NCBI GenBank assembly: GCA_039679945.1
Contig: JBDKTY010000187.1
Coordinates: 1 to 64,000 of the forward strand
Direction of reading: 5' to 3'
Length of the DNA stretch: 64,000 bases
Source of the DNA: SbD1 sp039679945
GTDB lineage: Bacteria > Desulfobacterota > Syntrophobacteria > Syntrophobacterales > Syntrophobacteraceae
Shown here: one piece after another, positions 28,811-38,500 of the stretch
Layout: every line of letters begins with the position of its first letter
Position numbering within the stretch: the first letter of the stretch is position 1
Notes under the pieces: model-generated
The model's database searches: none
Seen by the model: the letters and a program-made list of their open reading frames with translations, nothing else
Told to the model about the DNA's origin: nothing
Program-made: the position numbers and the translations under genes

Positions 28811-28839
28811 GGTCCGCATATCCGTTCAAGGAGACTTCG

Positions 28840-30177
28840 ATGGTTTTAGCTGTAAGACGTTTTTGGGGTTCCGTATATTCCGCGCTCGTTCGACTACTCT
28901 GTCCGGTCGGAGCGCTCGGGTTCGTGACACTCATGCTGCTCGCAAGAGGCAGTGCTTTTGCGGACGATGCGGCGCCGGCTGCCACCCTGAATTCGGGTGA
29001 CACCGCCTGGGTGCTGGCATCCACGGCACTCGTGATGATAATGACTCCAGGCCTGGCATTCTTCTACGCCGGAATGGTTCGTAAGAAGAATGTCCTCAGC
29101 TCATGCATGCATTCTTTTGTCGCACTCGCGGTAATCGGTGTTCAGTGGATGGTGTACGGCTATACTCTTTCATTCGGCACGGGCAACTCATTCATAGGGG
29201 ATTTAAGTCAGTTTCTTCTTATGGGCATGACTCCGGATACCCTTAACGGTACGATACCGGCCTACGTCTATATGTGGTTCCAGGGAATGTTCGCCATCAT
29301 TACGCCGGCGCTTATCAGCGGGGCAATTGCGGAGAGGATGAAGTTCAGTGCTTACGTTCTTTTCATTCTGCTCTGGGCCACCTTCGTATACGATCCCACG
29401 GCGCACTGGGTATGGGGCGGCGGCTGGCTGCAGACAATGGGCGCCCTGGATTTCGCCGGCGGCACGGTTGTCCATCTTTCCTCCGGTGTATCTGCCCTGG
29501 CAATGGCACTCGTCCTTGGTAAACGACTTGGATTTCCGGGAGAGGCCTTTATCCCCCATAATATGACCATGACGCTCCTGGGCGCGGCATTGCTGTGGTT
29601 CGGGTGGTTCGGCTTCAATTCCGGAAGCGCGCTTGCCGCCAACGGGATAGGCGGGCTTGCCTTCTGCACCACAATGACCGCGACTGCCGGGGCGGCCACT
29701 TCCTGGATGATGATGGAGTGGGTGTTCCACAAACGGCCAAGCGCCCTGGGTCTTGCGTCCGGACTTCTCGCGGGACTGGTTGTGATCACCCCGGCGGCCG
29801 GCTACGTAACGCCCGCATGGTCCCTGATAATGGGCCTGGCCGGTGGAGTGGTCTGCTACTATGGCGTGCGCATCAAGATGAAACTGGGATTTGACGATGC
29901 ACTGGACGTTGTCGGGGTGCATGGTGTGGGTGGAGCTTTCGGCGCAATCTGCACCGGTATATTCGCTTCCATCGGTGGAACCGGTCTTCTTTACGGGGGC
30001 GGCGCGCAGTTCATGAAACAGGTAATAGGAGTGGGAGCGACCGGCGTTTATGCCTTTATAGTGACTTACATCATAGCGATCATCCTGGATAAGACGATCG
30101 GATTGAGAATGGACGAAGAAACCGAAACCACGGGCTGCGACCGCGAGCTTCACGGCGAGGTAGGCTACACGTTCTAG
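28840..30177 (+). CDS. amtB: ammonium transporter AmtB, second copy
   Basis: This 445-aa ammonium channel has an N-terminal signal segment (ALGFVTLMLLARGSAFADD) and eleven helices. Motifs are GDTAWVLASTALVMIMTPGLAFFYAGMVRKKN (split over residues 49-80), the pore histidines in VVHLSSGVSAL and VVGVHGVGGAFG, and FGTGNSFIGDLSQF. It is co-transcribed with P-II, which docks on its cytoplasmic face. It shares most of its sequence with the copy at 25273-26580, suggesting duplication. No clear ribosome site is seen apart from AAGGAGA upstream of the ATG. Confidence 0.95.
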   Translation: MVLAVRRFWGSVYSALVRLLCPVGALGFVTLMLLARGSAFADDAAPAATLNSGDTAWVLASTALVMIMTPGLAFFYAGMVRKKNVLSSCMHSFVALAVIGVQWMVYGYTLSFGTGNSFIGDLSQFLLMGMTPDTLNGTIPAYVYMWFQGMFAIITPALISGAIAERMKFSAYVLFILLWATFVYDPTAHWVWGGGWLQTMGALDFAGGTVVHLSSGVSALAMALVLGKRLGFPGEAFIPHNMTMTLLGAALLWFGWFGFNSGSALAANGIGGLAFCTTMTATAGAATSWMMMEWVFHKRPSALGLASGLLAGLVVITPAAGYVTPAWSLIMGLAGGVVCYYGVRIKMKLGFDDALDVVGVHGVGGAFGAICTGIFASIGGTGLLYGGGAQFMKQVIGVGATGVYAFIVTYIIAIILDKTIGLRMDEETETTGCDRELHGEVGYTF

Positions 30178-30260
30178 CCGGTCAGGCTTGAGGCATCTCA
30201 CGAAATACGTTGGAATCCAACTCAAGAGCGGAATGAATCCGCCGCACCACGCAGGATTTC

Positions 30261-30286
30261 GGCCACACGCGCAAGCGCGTGTGGCC
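30261..30286. repeat. perfect palindrome downstream of amtB
   Basis: Arms GGCCACACGCGC and GCGCGTGTGGCC flank an AA centre. It may terminate the glnK-amtB transcript, though no U-tract follows. Confidence 0.5.
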
Positions 30287-30408
30287 GGCCCGTCACCGTG
30301 GACAGAGCATGGTGAGCCGCCTGGCGGCAAAGGGGGACGCAGCTCCCATGCTCTTTTAGAAAGCATCCCTCCATGCCGTGTTGAACACAATATGGAGTAC
30401 AGCGGCAC

Positions 30409-32445
30409 TCACCGAGCGGGCGAGTCCAATATTGTGCTTTTAAGCATGTCCTCTCTCGGATTGACCTTATCGATTCGGAGCCGCACCATTTCTCCCTGAC
30501 GAAATTTGGAGTTCTCGGGAATGGGCGCGTTGATCTCAAGGAAGAGTTCCGGAATAAGCAGGTGGGCAAACCGCGCGTTCTTGTCGAGCACGAGCGCGTT
30601 CAGTGTTTCAAGATCTTCCTGCTCGATGTATTTGAGCAGCCAATAGCGGGTCCACTTGCGTTGAATGGTGAAAACCCGGCCCTGCGCGGCGGAAAGCTTG
30701 GAGATGAGCTGCTCGACTTCTCCTATGGTGTATACTCCCCGGTTTCCGGCCAGCACGGACTTGAGCTGCCGCTGCACCACGAGGTCGGCATAGCGCCGGA
30801 TGGGGGATGTCACGGTCGTGTAGTTGGTGAGGGCGAGGCTGCAATGCGGCTTGGGAACGGCGGCCAGTTCCGCCCGCGAGAACAACCGTCTCTGGCGGTA
30901 AACGGCAAAAAGCTCATGATCACTCTGTACGAATTCGGTCTCGGGCCTGCACTCGGCCTGGCCGCGGAAAATGGCGGGGATGCCGTTATCGGCCAGGTAA
31001 TCGGCCGCTGTCGCATTGGCCGCTATCATCCATTCGGAAACCAGGATCTGGCTTGGGGTTTCCTTGTCATAGCGCGTGACCTGGATCATTCCGACGTCGT
31101 TCACATACACATTGATCTCGGGAAGAGGAAGGATGATAGCGCCGCGCTCCAGACGCTTTTGCCTCATTTTCCGGGCCAGTTCAAAAAGGGTGCTCAGTCC
31201 GCTGTCCGCGGAAAGACGTGAATCGACATCGTGGTAGGTAAGCTGGTCCCGTATGCGAACCACGGTCGGTACAATTCGTCGTTCCAGGATATTGGCGTCT
31301 GAATCCATCTTCAAAATAAAACTGAGGGCGAGCCTGTCCTCTCCGGCTTTCAGGCTGAATGCCCCTTCCGATAAAGCCGCCGGGAACATGGAGATGCGGT
31401 CGTCGGGCAAGTAAATGGAACTGACCCTCTGCTCCGCTTCCCGGTCCAAAGGGTCGTCGCGTGAAACGAATTCGGCCGCGTCGGCGATATGGATGCCGAC
31501 CTCCAGAACCCCGTCTCCGAGTTCCCGGATACTCAGGGCATCGTCGTAGTCACGTGTAAGGCTACTGTCCACGGTGAAGGCGGCTAGATCCGTCAGGTCC
31601 TCTCTGGTTGTCTTCGAGGCCGAGAGCCGGTTTGTCGCGGCGATTTGCCCGGCGCACTCCATGATCGGGGCGGGGAAGGCCGGGGTGATTCCGTGCTCAT
31701 GCAGAAGGAGGTTCTCGTCCTCGCTCCAAATCCCGAGCTTTACAAGTGCGCGAAACGCGGTCTGCGGCTGCGGCGCCAGGCCGGCGCGCTTGAGAATTTC
31801 TTTTATCAGGGCGCTCTCCTTCGCCTCCTGGGCAAATAGAGAGTACTCCTTCAAAGCCGCGATGAGTTCGTCCCGGAAAGCAAGGGAGGGAACGGTTTTT
31901 CTGTTCCACAGGGCCTCAAGCCACGAGGCGCCCTCCGCGAGTTTCCTCTCCAATTCCGCTTCTTTTTCGAGTTCTACCCGGCGCTGATCCACCGCCTCGG
32001 CTGAACGCGGGGAGAACCTGGCATCCCTGGAGAGAAAATAGAGCCTGTCCTGTAGCAGCGCCCGGTTGACGGCGGCCGCGCTATTATCGGGTACGGGGGT
32101 GGTGAAAATGAACTCGGCGATTTCATACGGGTGAAACTCGCCGTCGTCGCTTTCCAGGAGCGACCAGACCTCTTCAAGGTCTATTTGTTCCGTGAGTCTT
32201 TTCCTTACAGCCGATATTTCCGAAAGCTCCCTGACGAGCTCGTCCCGGCCGCGTTTCGGGTCCATAAGGTATGTTCCCGAGTGAATAGCCCTGGAACGCG
32301 CGAGAGTTATTTCCCTGTTTTTCTCGGAGAGTACATGGAAGCGGCCGTCCTTGACCGCGAGCACTACACCGCAAAGGATTTCCTTGGATCCATAGAATTC
32401 GAGCACGGTCCCGGGCAGAATATCGTGAGGCTCGGGCCGGTTCAT
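30409..32445 (-). CDS. RNase II-family exoribonuclease (RNB domain)
   Basis: This 678-aa 3'-5' exoribonuclease of the RNB family degrades mRNA processively with Mg2+. The catalytic acidic cluster is in the FTVDSSLTRDYDDALSI segment, equivalent to the four aspartates of E. coli RNase II. Other RNB motifs are HIADAAEFV, DRISMFPAALSEGAFSL and SPIRRYADLVVQRQL. An OB-type S1 segment ends the protein. The N-terminal third (residues 1-260) lacks the usual cold-shock domains and resembles the variant seen in plastid and cyanobacterial RNB proteins. Hence no rnb or rnr symbol is given. It lies 174 bp downstream of mutS on the same strand. Confidence 0.85.
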   Translation of the reverse strand: MNRPEPHDILPGTVLEFYGSKEILCGVVLAVKDGRFHVLSEKNREITLARSRAIHSGTYLMDPKRGRDELVRELSEISAVRKRLTEQIDLEEVWSLLESDDGEFHPYEIAEFIFTTPVPDNSAAAVNRALLQDRLYFLSRDARFSPRSAEAVDQRRVELEKEAELERKLAEGASWLEALWNRKTVPSLAFRDELIAALKEYSLFAQEAKESALIKEILKRAGLAPQPQTAFRALVKLGIWSEDENLLLHEHGITPAFPAPIMECAGQIAATNRLSASKTTREDLTDLAAFTVDSSLTRDYDDALSIRELGDGVLEVGIHIADAAEFVSRDDPLDREAEQRVSSIYLPDDRISMFPAALSEGAFSLKAGEDRLALSFILKMDSDANILERRIVPTVVRIRDQLTYHDVDSRLSADSGLSTLFELARKMRQKRLERGAIILPLPEINVYVNDVGMIQVTRYDKETPSQILVSEWMIAANATAADYLADNGIPAIFRGQAECRPETEFVQSDHELFAVYRQRRLFSRAELAAVPKPHCSLALTNYTTVTSPIRRYADLVVQRQLKSVLAGNRGVYTIGEVEQLISKLSAAQGRVFTIQRKWTRYWLLKYIEQEDLETLNALVLDKNARFAHLLIPELFLEINAPIPENSKFRQGEMVRLRIDKVNPREDMLKSTILDSPAR

Positions 32446-32619
32446 GAACAGCTCTCCATACAGTTACCGTCTTTTTCTACCGGATAAAGGCGAATCCGAA
32501 ATCATGCGGACCCGGAATGAGAAGTAAAAATGAATTAACCTGAAAGATTTCGGACCGACTTCCGCAATCTAAAGCATGCTCAAATGCTTGAAAAGCAAGA
32601 AAGGCCGCGCAACGCAACG

Positions 32620-35298
32620 CTATCTCCTGCGTGCCGAAGCCCCTTTCCTGGCTGGTCCGCGGCTTTCCCCCCCGCCGCGAAGTATCTCCTCCTTGAGGGA
32701 GTGGAGCAGTTGGAGGGCCTCCAGCGGGGTCATCCGGTCGATGGCAGCCGCCGCGATACGCTCTCTTACCCTGTCGGATGAACTCTGAAACATCGAAAGC
32801 TGAACTCCCGGCTCCAGTTCCGTGGCGGATCGATATTGTTTCGCCTTGGGGCCCGGTCCCGGCAGAGTACTTGTCTGTCCACCCTCAAGCTGCAGAAGGA
32901 TCTCGTTGGCTCGCCCCGTGATCTGGTCAGGCAGGCCGGCCAGCCGCGCCACCTGGATTCCGTAGCTCCTGTTCGAACTCCCGGGTGTCAGCTTGTGAAA
33001 AAAGAGGATCTCCTGCTGCCACTCGCGGATTGCAACATTGAAATTCCGAACGCGTGGCCGGCTCTTTGCCAGTTCGGTCAATTCGTGATAATGCGTCGCG
33101 AAAAGCGTCTTGATCCCCTTTTCCTCGAAATCATGCAAGAACTCAGCCACCGCCCAGGCAATGCTCATACCATCGAATGTGCTGGTCCCCCTGCCGATTT
33201 CATCGAGAATGACAAGGCTGCGTGGCGTTGCCTGGTGCAGGATATTGGCGGTTTCCTGCATCTCGACCATGAAAGTGGAGCGGCCGCGGGCGAGGTCATC
33301 CGATGCGCCCACGCGCGTAAAGATGCGGTCGACCAGACCTATGCGCGCCGAGGCCGCGGGAACGAAGCATCCTATCTGGGCGAGCAGCACAATGAGCGCG
33401 GCCTGTCGCAGGATAGTGGACTTTCCGGCCATGTTGGGACCGGTAATGATAAGGACTTCCTGTCCTTCCTGGTCCAGCTCCAGATCGTTTGGCACGAAGG
33501 TTCCGTCATCCAGGAACCGTTCGACAACGGGGTGGCGGCCGTCGCTGATGTGAATGGAGTCACCGGAATCAAGCGAAGGGCGGCAGTAGTCGAACCGGGC
33601 GGCGACTTCGGCAAAGGAAGCGATGCAGTCAAGGGTTGCCGTCTTGTCGGCCATCTCCTGGATACGGGTACTGTTGGCGGCAACGAGTTGGCGCATTTCC
33701 AGAAAGATCCGCTGTTCCAGTTCGAGCCGCTTCTCGTCGGCTTCCAAAACCTGGACCTCGAATTCTTTCAGTTCCTCGGTGATGAAGCGTTCCGCGTTAA
33801 CGAGCGTCTGCTTCCTGAAATACGTGTCCGGGATAGAAGAGAGATTCGACCGCGAGACTTCTATATAGTAACCGAAGACTTTATTGAATCGGACCTTGAG
33901 AGAGGAGATCCCGGTCTCCTTGCGCTGGCGCGCCTCGTACTCCGCCATCCAGCCTTTGGCATCACGGCTGAGACGGATATAGTGATCCAATTCGGAATTG
34001 AAGCCGTGATTGATTGCCCCGCCGGAGGAAAGCGCGGCGGGAGGAGGATCGGTGAGTGCCGCTTCCAGTGTGGCGGTGAGCTCGTCCAGGGTATCCCATT
34101 CAGCGGCGAGCCCAGCCAGAAGGGCACTCCCGCGGGAAGTGAGGAGTTCTCCGATGCGGGGCAGGATCTGAAAGGATCTTTTCAGGCCGATGAGGTCGCG
34201 CGGGGTGGAGATCCCCGTGCTGTTCCGTCCGTTAAGCCGTTCGATATCGTTGATGTTCTCAAGGGCGGAGAGAATTTCAGCCCGTATCACGCTTTGCTCC
34301 ACCAGTTCGGCCACGGCTTCCTGCCGCTTTTCGAGTGCGGGGAGGTCTAGAAGGGGATAGCGCAGCCACTGTTGAAGGCGTCTGCCGCCCATGGCGGTCC
34401 TGGTCTGGTCGATCGTGCCGAGCAGGGAACCCTTACGGCCCTGGAAGCTTGCCGATTGGAATATCTCCAGGTTTCTCACCGTGGCGTCATCCAGCAGCAT
34501 AAACTCGGACCGGCTGTAGGGGATGAGTTTTCCGATATGATCGCAGGAGCCGAAAAGATTTTCCCTGGAATAAGCGAGTACGGCCCCGGCGGCGGGAACG
34601 GTCGGAGCCTCCGAACCGATGCCGAAACCCTCCAGTGAATGCACGCGGAAGTGGGAGGTGAGCAGCTCGAAGGCCCGGCGTCTGTCGAAATGGACGGGGT
34701 CGATGTGGGTGATGACCGATTCGCACCGGATCGAGAAGGGTTTTATCCACTCCGGCTCTTCGCCCTCGGGCAGCAACAGCTCGCTGGGATTGATCCGAAG
34801 AAGCTCATCTACCAGAAGCTCTTCTGTATCGAGTTGCGTAACCCGGAACTCCGCCGTGGAGATGTCCAGGTATGCGAGTCCCACTCCGCGTCCGCGCCCG
34901 GAAGATGCGACGGCGGCAAGGTAGTTGGACTGGTTCGATGTGAGGTTCTGATTGTCGAGAATCAGCCCGGGGGTCATGACCCGTGTAACTTCGCGTTTTA
35001 CCAGCCCCTTGGCTTTTTTCGGATCTTCGACCTGGTCGCAGACGGCCACCTTGAAACCGGCGGAGATGAGTTTGGCTATGTAGCCTTCAGCGGCGTGATA
35101 GGGTACTCCGCACATGGGAATGGGGTTTTCCGCCTGCCGGTCGCGCGAGGTGAGAGCAATCTCCAGCACGCGGGAGGCGGTGACCGCATCCTCCATGAAC
35201 ATCTCGTAAAAATCTCCCATCCTGTAGAGCAGCAGCGCCTCGGGGTATTTGGCCTTGACCTCCAGGTACTGCTGCATCATGGGGGTTATGGTGTTCAT
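32620..35298 (-). CDS. mutS: DNA mismatch repair protein MutS
   Basis: This 892-aa mismatch-recognition ATPase has the mismatch-wedging F-x-E motif in RMGDFYEMF near residue 25-35. Walker A is GPNMAGKST, the dimer-interface motif TRVGASDDLARGRSTFMVEM follows in two halves, and Walker B is LVILDEIGRGTST. FATHYHELTEL is the H-loop region. The start at ATG 35298 is chosen because homology begins with ITPMMQQYLEVKAKYP; an upstream in-frame start at 35370 adds unrelated residues. Its partner mutL is not in the window. It is divergent from uvrA, so two repair systems share one promoter region. Confidence 0.96.
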   Translation of the reverse strand: MNTITPMMQQYLEVKAKYPEALLLYRMGDFYEMFMEDAVTASRVLEIALTSRDRQAENPIPMCGVPYHAAEGYIAKLISAGFKVAVCDQVEDPKKAKGLVKREVTRVMTPGLILDNQNLTSNQSNYLAAVASSGRGRGVGLAYLDISTAEFRVTQLDTEELLVDELLRINPSELLLPEGEEPEWIKPFSIRCESVITHIDPVHFDRRRAFELLTSHFRVHSLEGFGIGSEAPTVPAAGAVLAYSRENLFGSCDHIGKLIPYSRSEFMLLDDATVRNLEIFQSASFQGRKGSLLGTIDQTRTAMGGRRLQQWLRYPLLDLPALEKRQEAVAELVEQSVIRAEILSALENINDIERLNGRNSTGISTPRDLIGLKRSFQILPRIGELLTSRGSALLAGLAAEWDTLDELTATLEAALTDPPPAALSSGGAINHGFNSELDHYIRLSRDAKGWMAEYEARQRKETGISSLKVRFNKVFGYYIEVSRSNLSSIPDTYFRKQTLVNAERFITEELKEFEVQVLEADEKRLELEQRIFLEMRQLVAANSTRIQEMADKTATLDCIASFAEVAARFDYCRPSLDSGDSIHISDGRHPVVERFLDDGTFVPNDLELDQEGQEVLIITGPNMAGKSTILRQAALIVLLAQIGCFVPAASARIGLVDRIFTRVGASDDLARGRSTFMVEMQETANILHQATPRSLVILDEIGRGTSTFDGMSIAWAVAEFLHDFEEKGIKTLFATHYHELTELAKSRPRVRNFNVAIREWQQEILFFHKLTPGSSNRSYGIQVARLAGLPDQITGRANEILLQLEGGQTSTLPGPGPKAKQYRSATELEPGVQLSMFQSSSDRVRERIAAAAIDRMTPLEALQLLHSLKEEILRGGGESRGPARKGASARRR

Positions 35299-35564
35299 CT
35301 GCTTCCCAGCTCCAATCCGGCGGGTACCAGCGAGAAGCCGCCGTGCGGTGACAGCCCCGGCGCCGCGCAAAGAAATACCGGATAACGATCAAAAAGGAGT
35401 TATAATAGATATATTATCGCGGACTGAGGATTTTCATTTATTGTGGGTCCAAGATCAACATTTAGTTTCAATTCGGCCTGGTTGTCAGAGTAAAATCCCA
35501 AGTCCGCGTGACCGGGAACTATACCGTCGTGCCGACGGTTGTTTTGTTTTGGGGGGATTCCGCA

Positions 35565-38500
35565 TTGCCGCTTCACGATTTTATACGCCTGAGAGGCGTC
35601 CGCCAGCACAATCTGAAAAATATCGACATAGACATTCCGTTGCACAGCCTTGTGGCCCTTACCGGGGTGAGCGGTTCGGGAAAATCCAGTCTTGCGCTGC
35701 ATACCCTCTATGCCGAGGGGCAGCGGCGCTATATAGAGACTTTCTCGCCTTATGCGAGGCAGTTTCTCGAGCGGATGGACCCGCCCGAGGCCGATCTCAT
35801 CGAGGGCATTCCGCCCAGCATCGCGATCGAATCCGGTACCGCGGTGCGGAGTTCGCGCTCCACGGTGGGAACAATCACGGAAATAAATGACTACCTGAAG
35901 CTCCTTTTCGCGCGGCTCGCCGTTCCTTATTGTCCGACGTGCGGCAAGCCCGTGCGTTGCGACACTCCGGAGACGATCCTGGACGGCCTTTCCGACCTGG
36001 GCGAGAACGACAGGTTGCTGATTGCGTTCCCTTCCAGGGCCGAACCGGCGGGACAGTGGGCCCAGCGTCTCATATCCGAAGGATTCCTGCGAGTCTTTTC
36101 CGGCGACAGGGTGCTGGACCTCGATGGGCTTGACAAGACCGAAGCGAAATCCCTTGAAGGCGGTGAAATCCTTGTCGTTGTGGATCGGCTTCTCTGGGGG
36201 AAGACAGAACGCGGCCGCGTGGCGGATTCCATAGCGACGGCCTACCGGATGGGTGAAGGACGCGTGAGCATAATCGTCATGCCGGACCGGGTCAGGAAGT
36301 TCAGCTCCGAGCTGAGCTGCCCCGATTGCCAGGGCGGCATATCGATCCCTCCGGCGACGCCCAATTTGTTTTCATTCAACAGTCCTATTGGGGCATGTCC
36401 CGAGTGTCGAGGTTTTGGGCGCACCATCGGGGTGGACATGGACCTCGTCATCCCGGACCGGAGACTCTCCATCGCGCAGGGTGCGATCAAACCCTGGGGC
36501 GTGGAGCGGGACGAATATCTGGAGCTTCTGGATTTCTGCCGTAAGCAGGGCATACCGACAGACCAACCCTTCAGCGAGCTGGATGAAGCATCGCGCCGCA
36601 AAATCCTGCGCGGAACGAAATCGTACTACGGAGTAAAAGGATTCTTCGAATGGCTTGAGACCAAGACATACAAGATGCACGTGCGCGTTTTTCTCTCTCG
36701 CTACCGCGCCTATACGGCGTGCGCCGCCTGCGGGGGATCGCGCTTCCAGCCGGCCGCGCTGCTCTACCGGTTGAAAGGGGCCCACATAGCGGAGGTCGCG
36801 GCCTGGAGCATCGAAAGATGCTGCCATTTCTTTTCCGGGCAGTGGCCGGAGATTGCCGGCGATCCCGCCGCCCAGGTGCTCGTGTCCGAGATACGCGGCA
36901 GGCTGAACTTCCTCAAGGCCGTGGGGCTCGAGTATCTCACCCTCGACAGGCAGTCGCGGACCCTTTCCGGTGGCGAGGTGCAGAGGGTGCACCTGACCCG
37001 CGCTCTCGGGTCTTCCCTGGTGAACGTCCTCTACGTGCTGGATGAACCGAGCGTGGGACTGCACGCCCGGGACCAGAAGCGCCTCATGGATCAGCTTGAG
37101 CGCCTCGTCGCGATGGGCAACTCCGTGGTCATGGTCGAACACGATCCCGGCATGATACGTTTTTGTGACCATGTCATCGATATGGGGCCGGCCGGCGGTG
37201 AAAAAGGAGGCCAGGTCGTCTTTCAGGGACGTCCGGCGGACCTCGCTAATTCGAAGCAAAGCCTCACGGGCGCCTATCTTTCCGGGCGCAAGTCCGTTGT
37301 CCCCGGATACATGGAACGGCGCACGCTGGTACCGGGTCGGGAAATCATCATCAGAAGGGCTCGGGAGAACAACCTCAAGGGAATCGACGTACTCTTTCCC
37401 CTGGGAATGCTTGTCGGGATCAGCGGCGTGTCGGGGTCCGGAAAAAGCACGCTTGTTGAAAAGACGCTCTATAACGGTTGGCTCAGGAAAAGAGGCCGCC
37501 CCGCGGAGACCCCGGGTCTTTGCGATGGGCTGGAGGGGGATGGCAGGATAGAGGAGATTATCCTCGTCGATCAGCAGCCGGTCGGGCGCACGCCGAGGGC
37601 CAATCTCCTGACCTACACGCATGCTCTCGATCCCTTGCGCAAGATGCTCGCGGCAACCCAGGAGGCGATTGCAAAAGGATTTTCGACGCGCCATTTTTCT
37701 TTCAACGTTCCCGGGGGAAGATGCGAAACCTGCAATGGCGACGGTTTCGAACGCGTCGAGATGCAGTTCCTGGCGGACGTTTTACTAAAATGCCCGCAGT
37801 GCAACGGTCGCCGGTTTCGGGATGAAGTCCTCGAAATCAAGGTTCGGGGCGTCTCGATAGGCGATATGCTGGAAATGACGGCCCGCGAGATCCTGGACCT
37901 CTTCCCGGAAAGCGAGCAGCTTGCCCGCTGCCTGGAACCGGTGATAGCCATTGGCCTGGATTACCTGCGGATGGGACAACCCCTCAGCACCCTGTCGGGC
38001 GGAGAGGCCCAGCGGTTGAAGCTCGTTCATTACCTGCAGTCCAGCAACGGCCGGACCTTCGAGCGGGAGAGCAACGGCAACCTCTTCATCCTGGACGAAC
38101 CGACCACGGGCCTGCACCCACATGATATCGCCAAGCTCATCCGAGTCCTTCACAAGCTTGTGGCGATAGGCCATTCGGTCCTGGTGGTGGAGCATAACCT
38201 TGAATTTCTAGCCGCATGCGACTGGATTATCGACCTCGGTCCGGAAGGGGGCGAAAAGGGCGGGAGCATTGTGTGCCAGGGAGACCCGGAACAGGTCGCG
38301 GCCTTTCCCGAAAGCATAACCGGCAGATATCTTAAAGAGCGCCTGGAGGGAGCTGACTCCGGGAGCCTGGGCGTGGCCATGCCGGAAGCGGCGGAGCCGC
38401 AGGCGTCTTTTGCCCGTTCCCTTGCATCTTCCGCCGGGGGGGGATTCCCGCGCGAAAGCGATGTCGAAAAGAAATCGCCCGCAAAATCCGCATCGACCGG

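Noticed and set aside
30241..30400. CRISPR- or REP-like array after amtB
   Set aside because: A single palindrome only, with no repeat-spacer periodicity.
32836..34350. 504-codon frame antisense to mutS
   Set aside because: Shadow of a well-conserved gene; no domain, and the real gene has all catalytic motifs.
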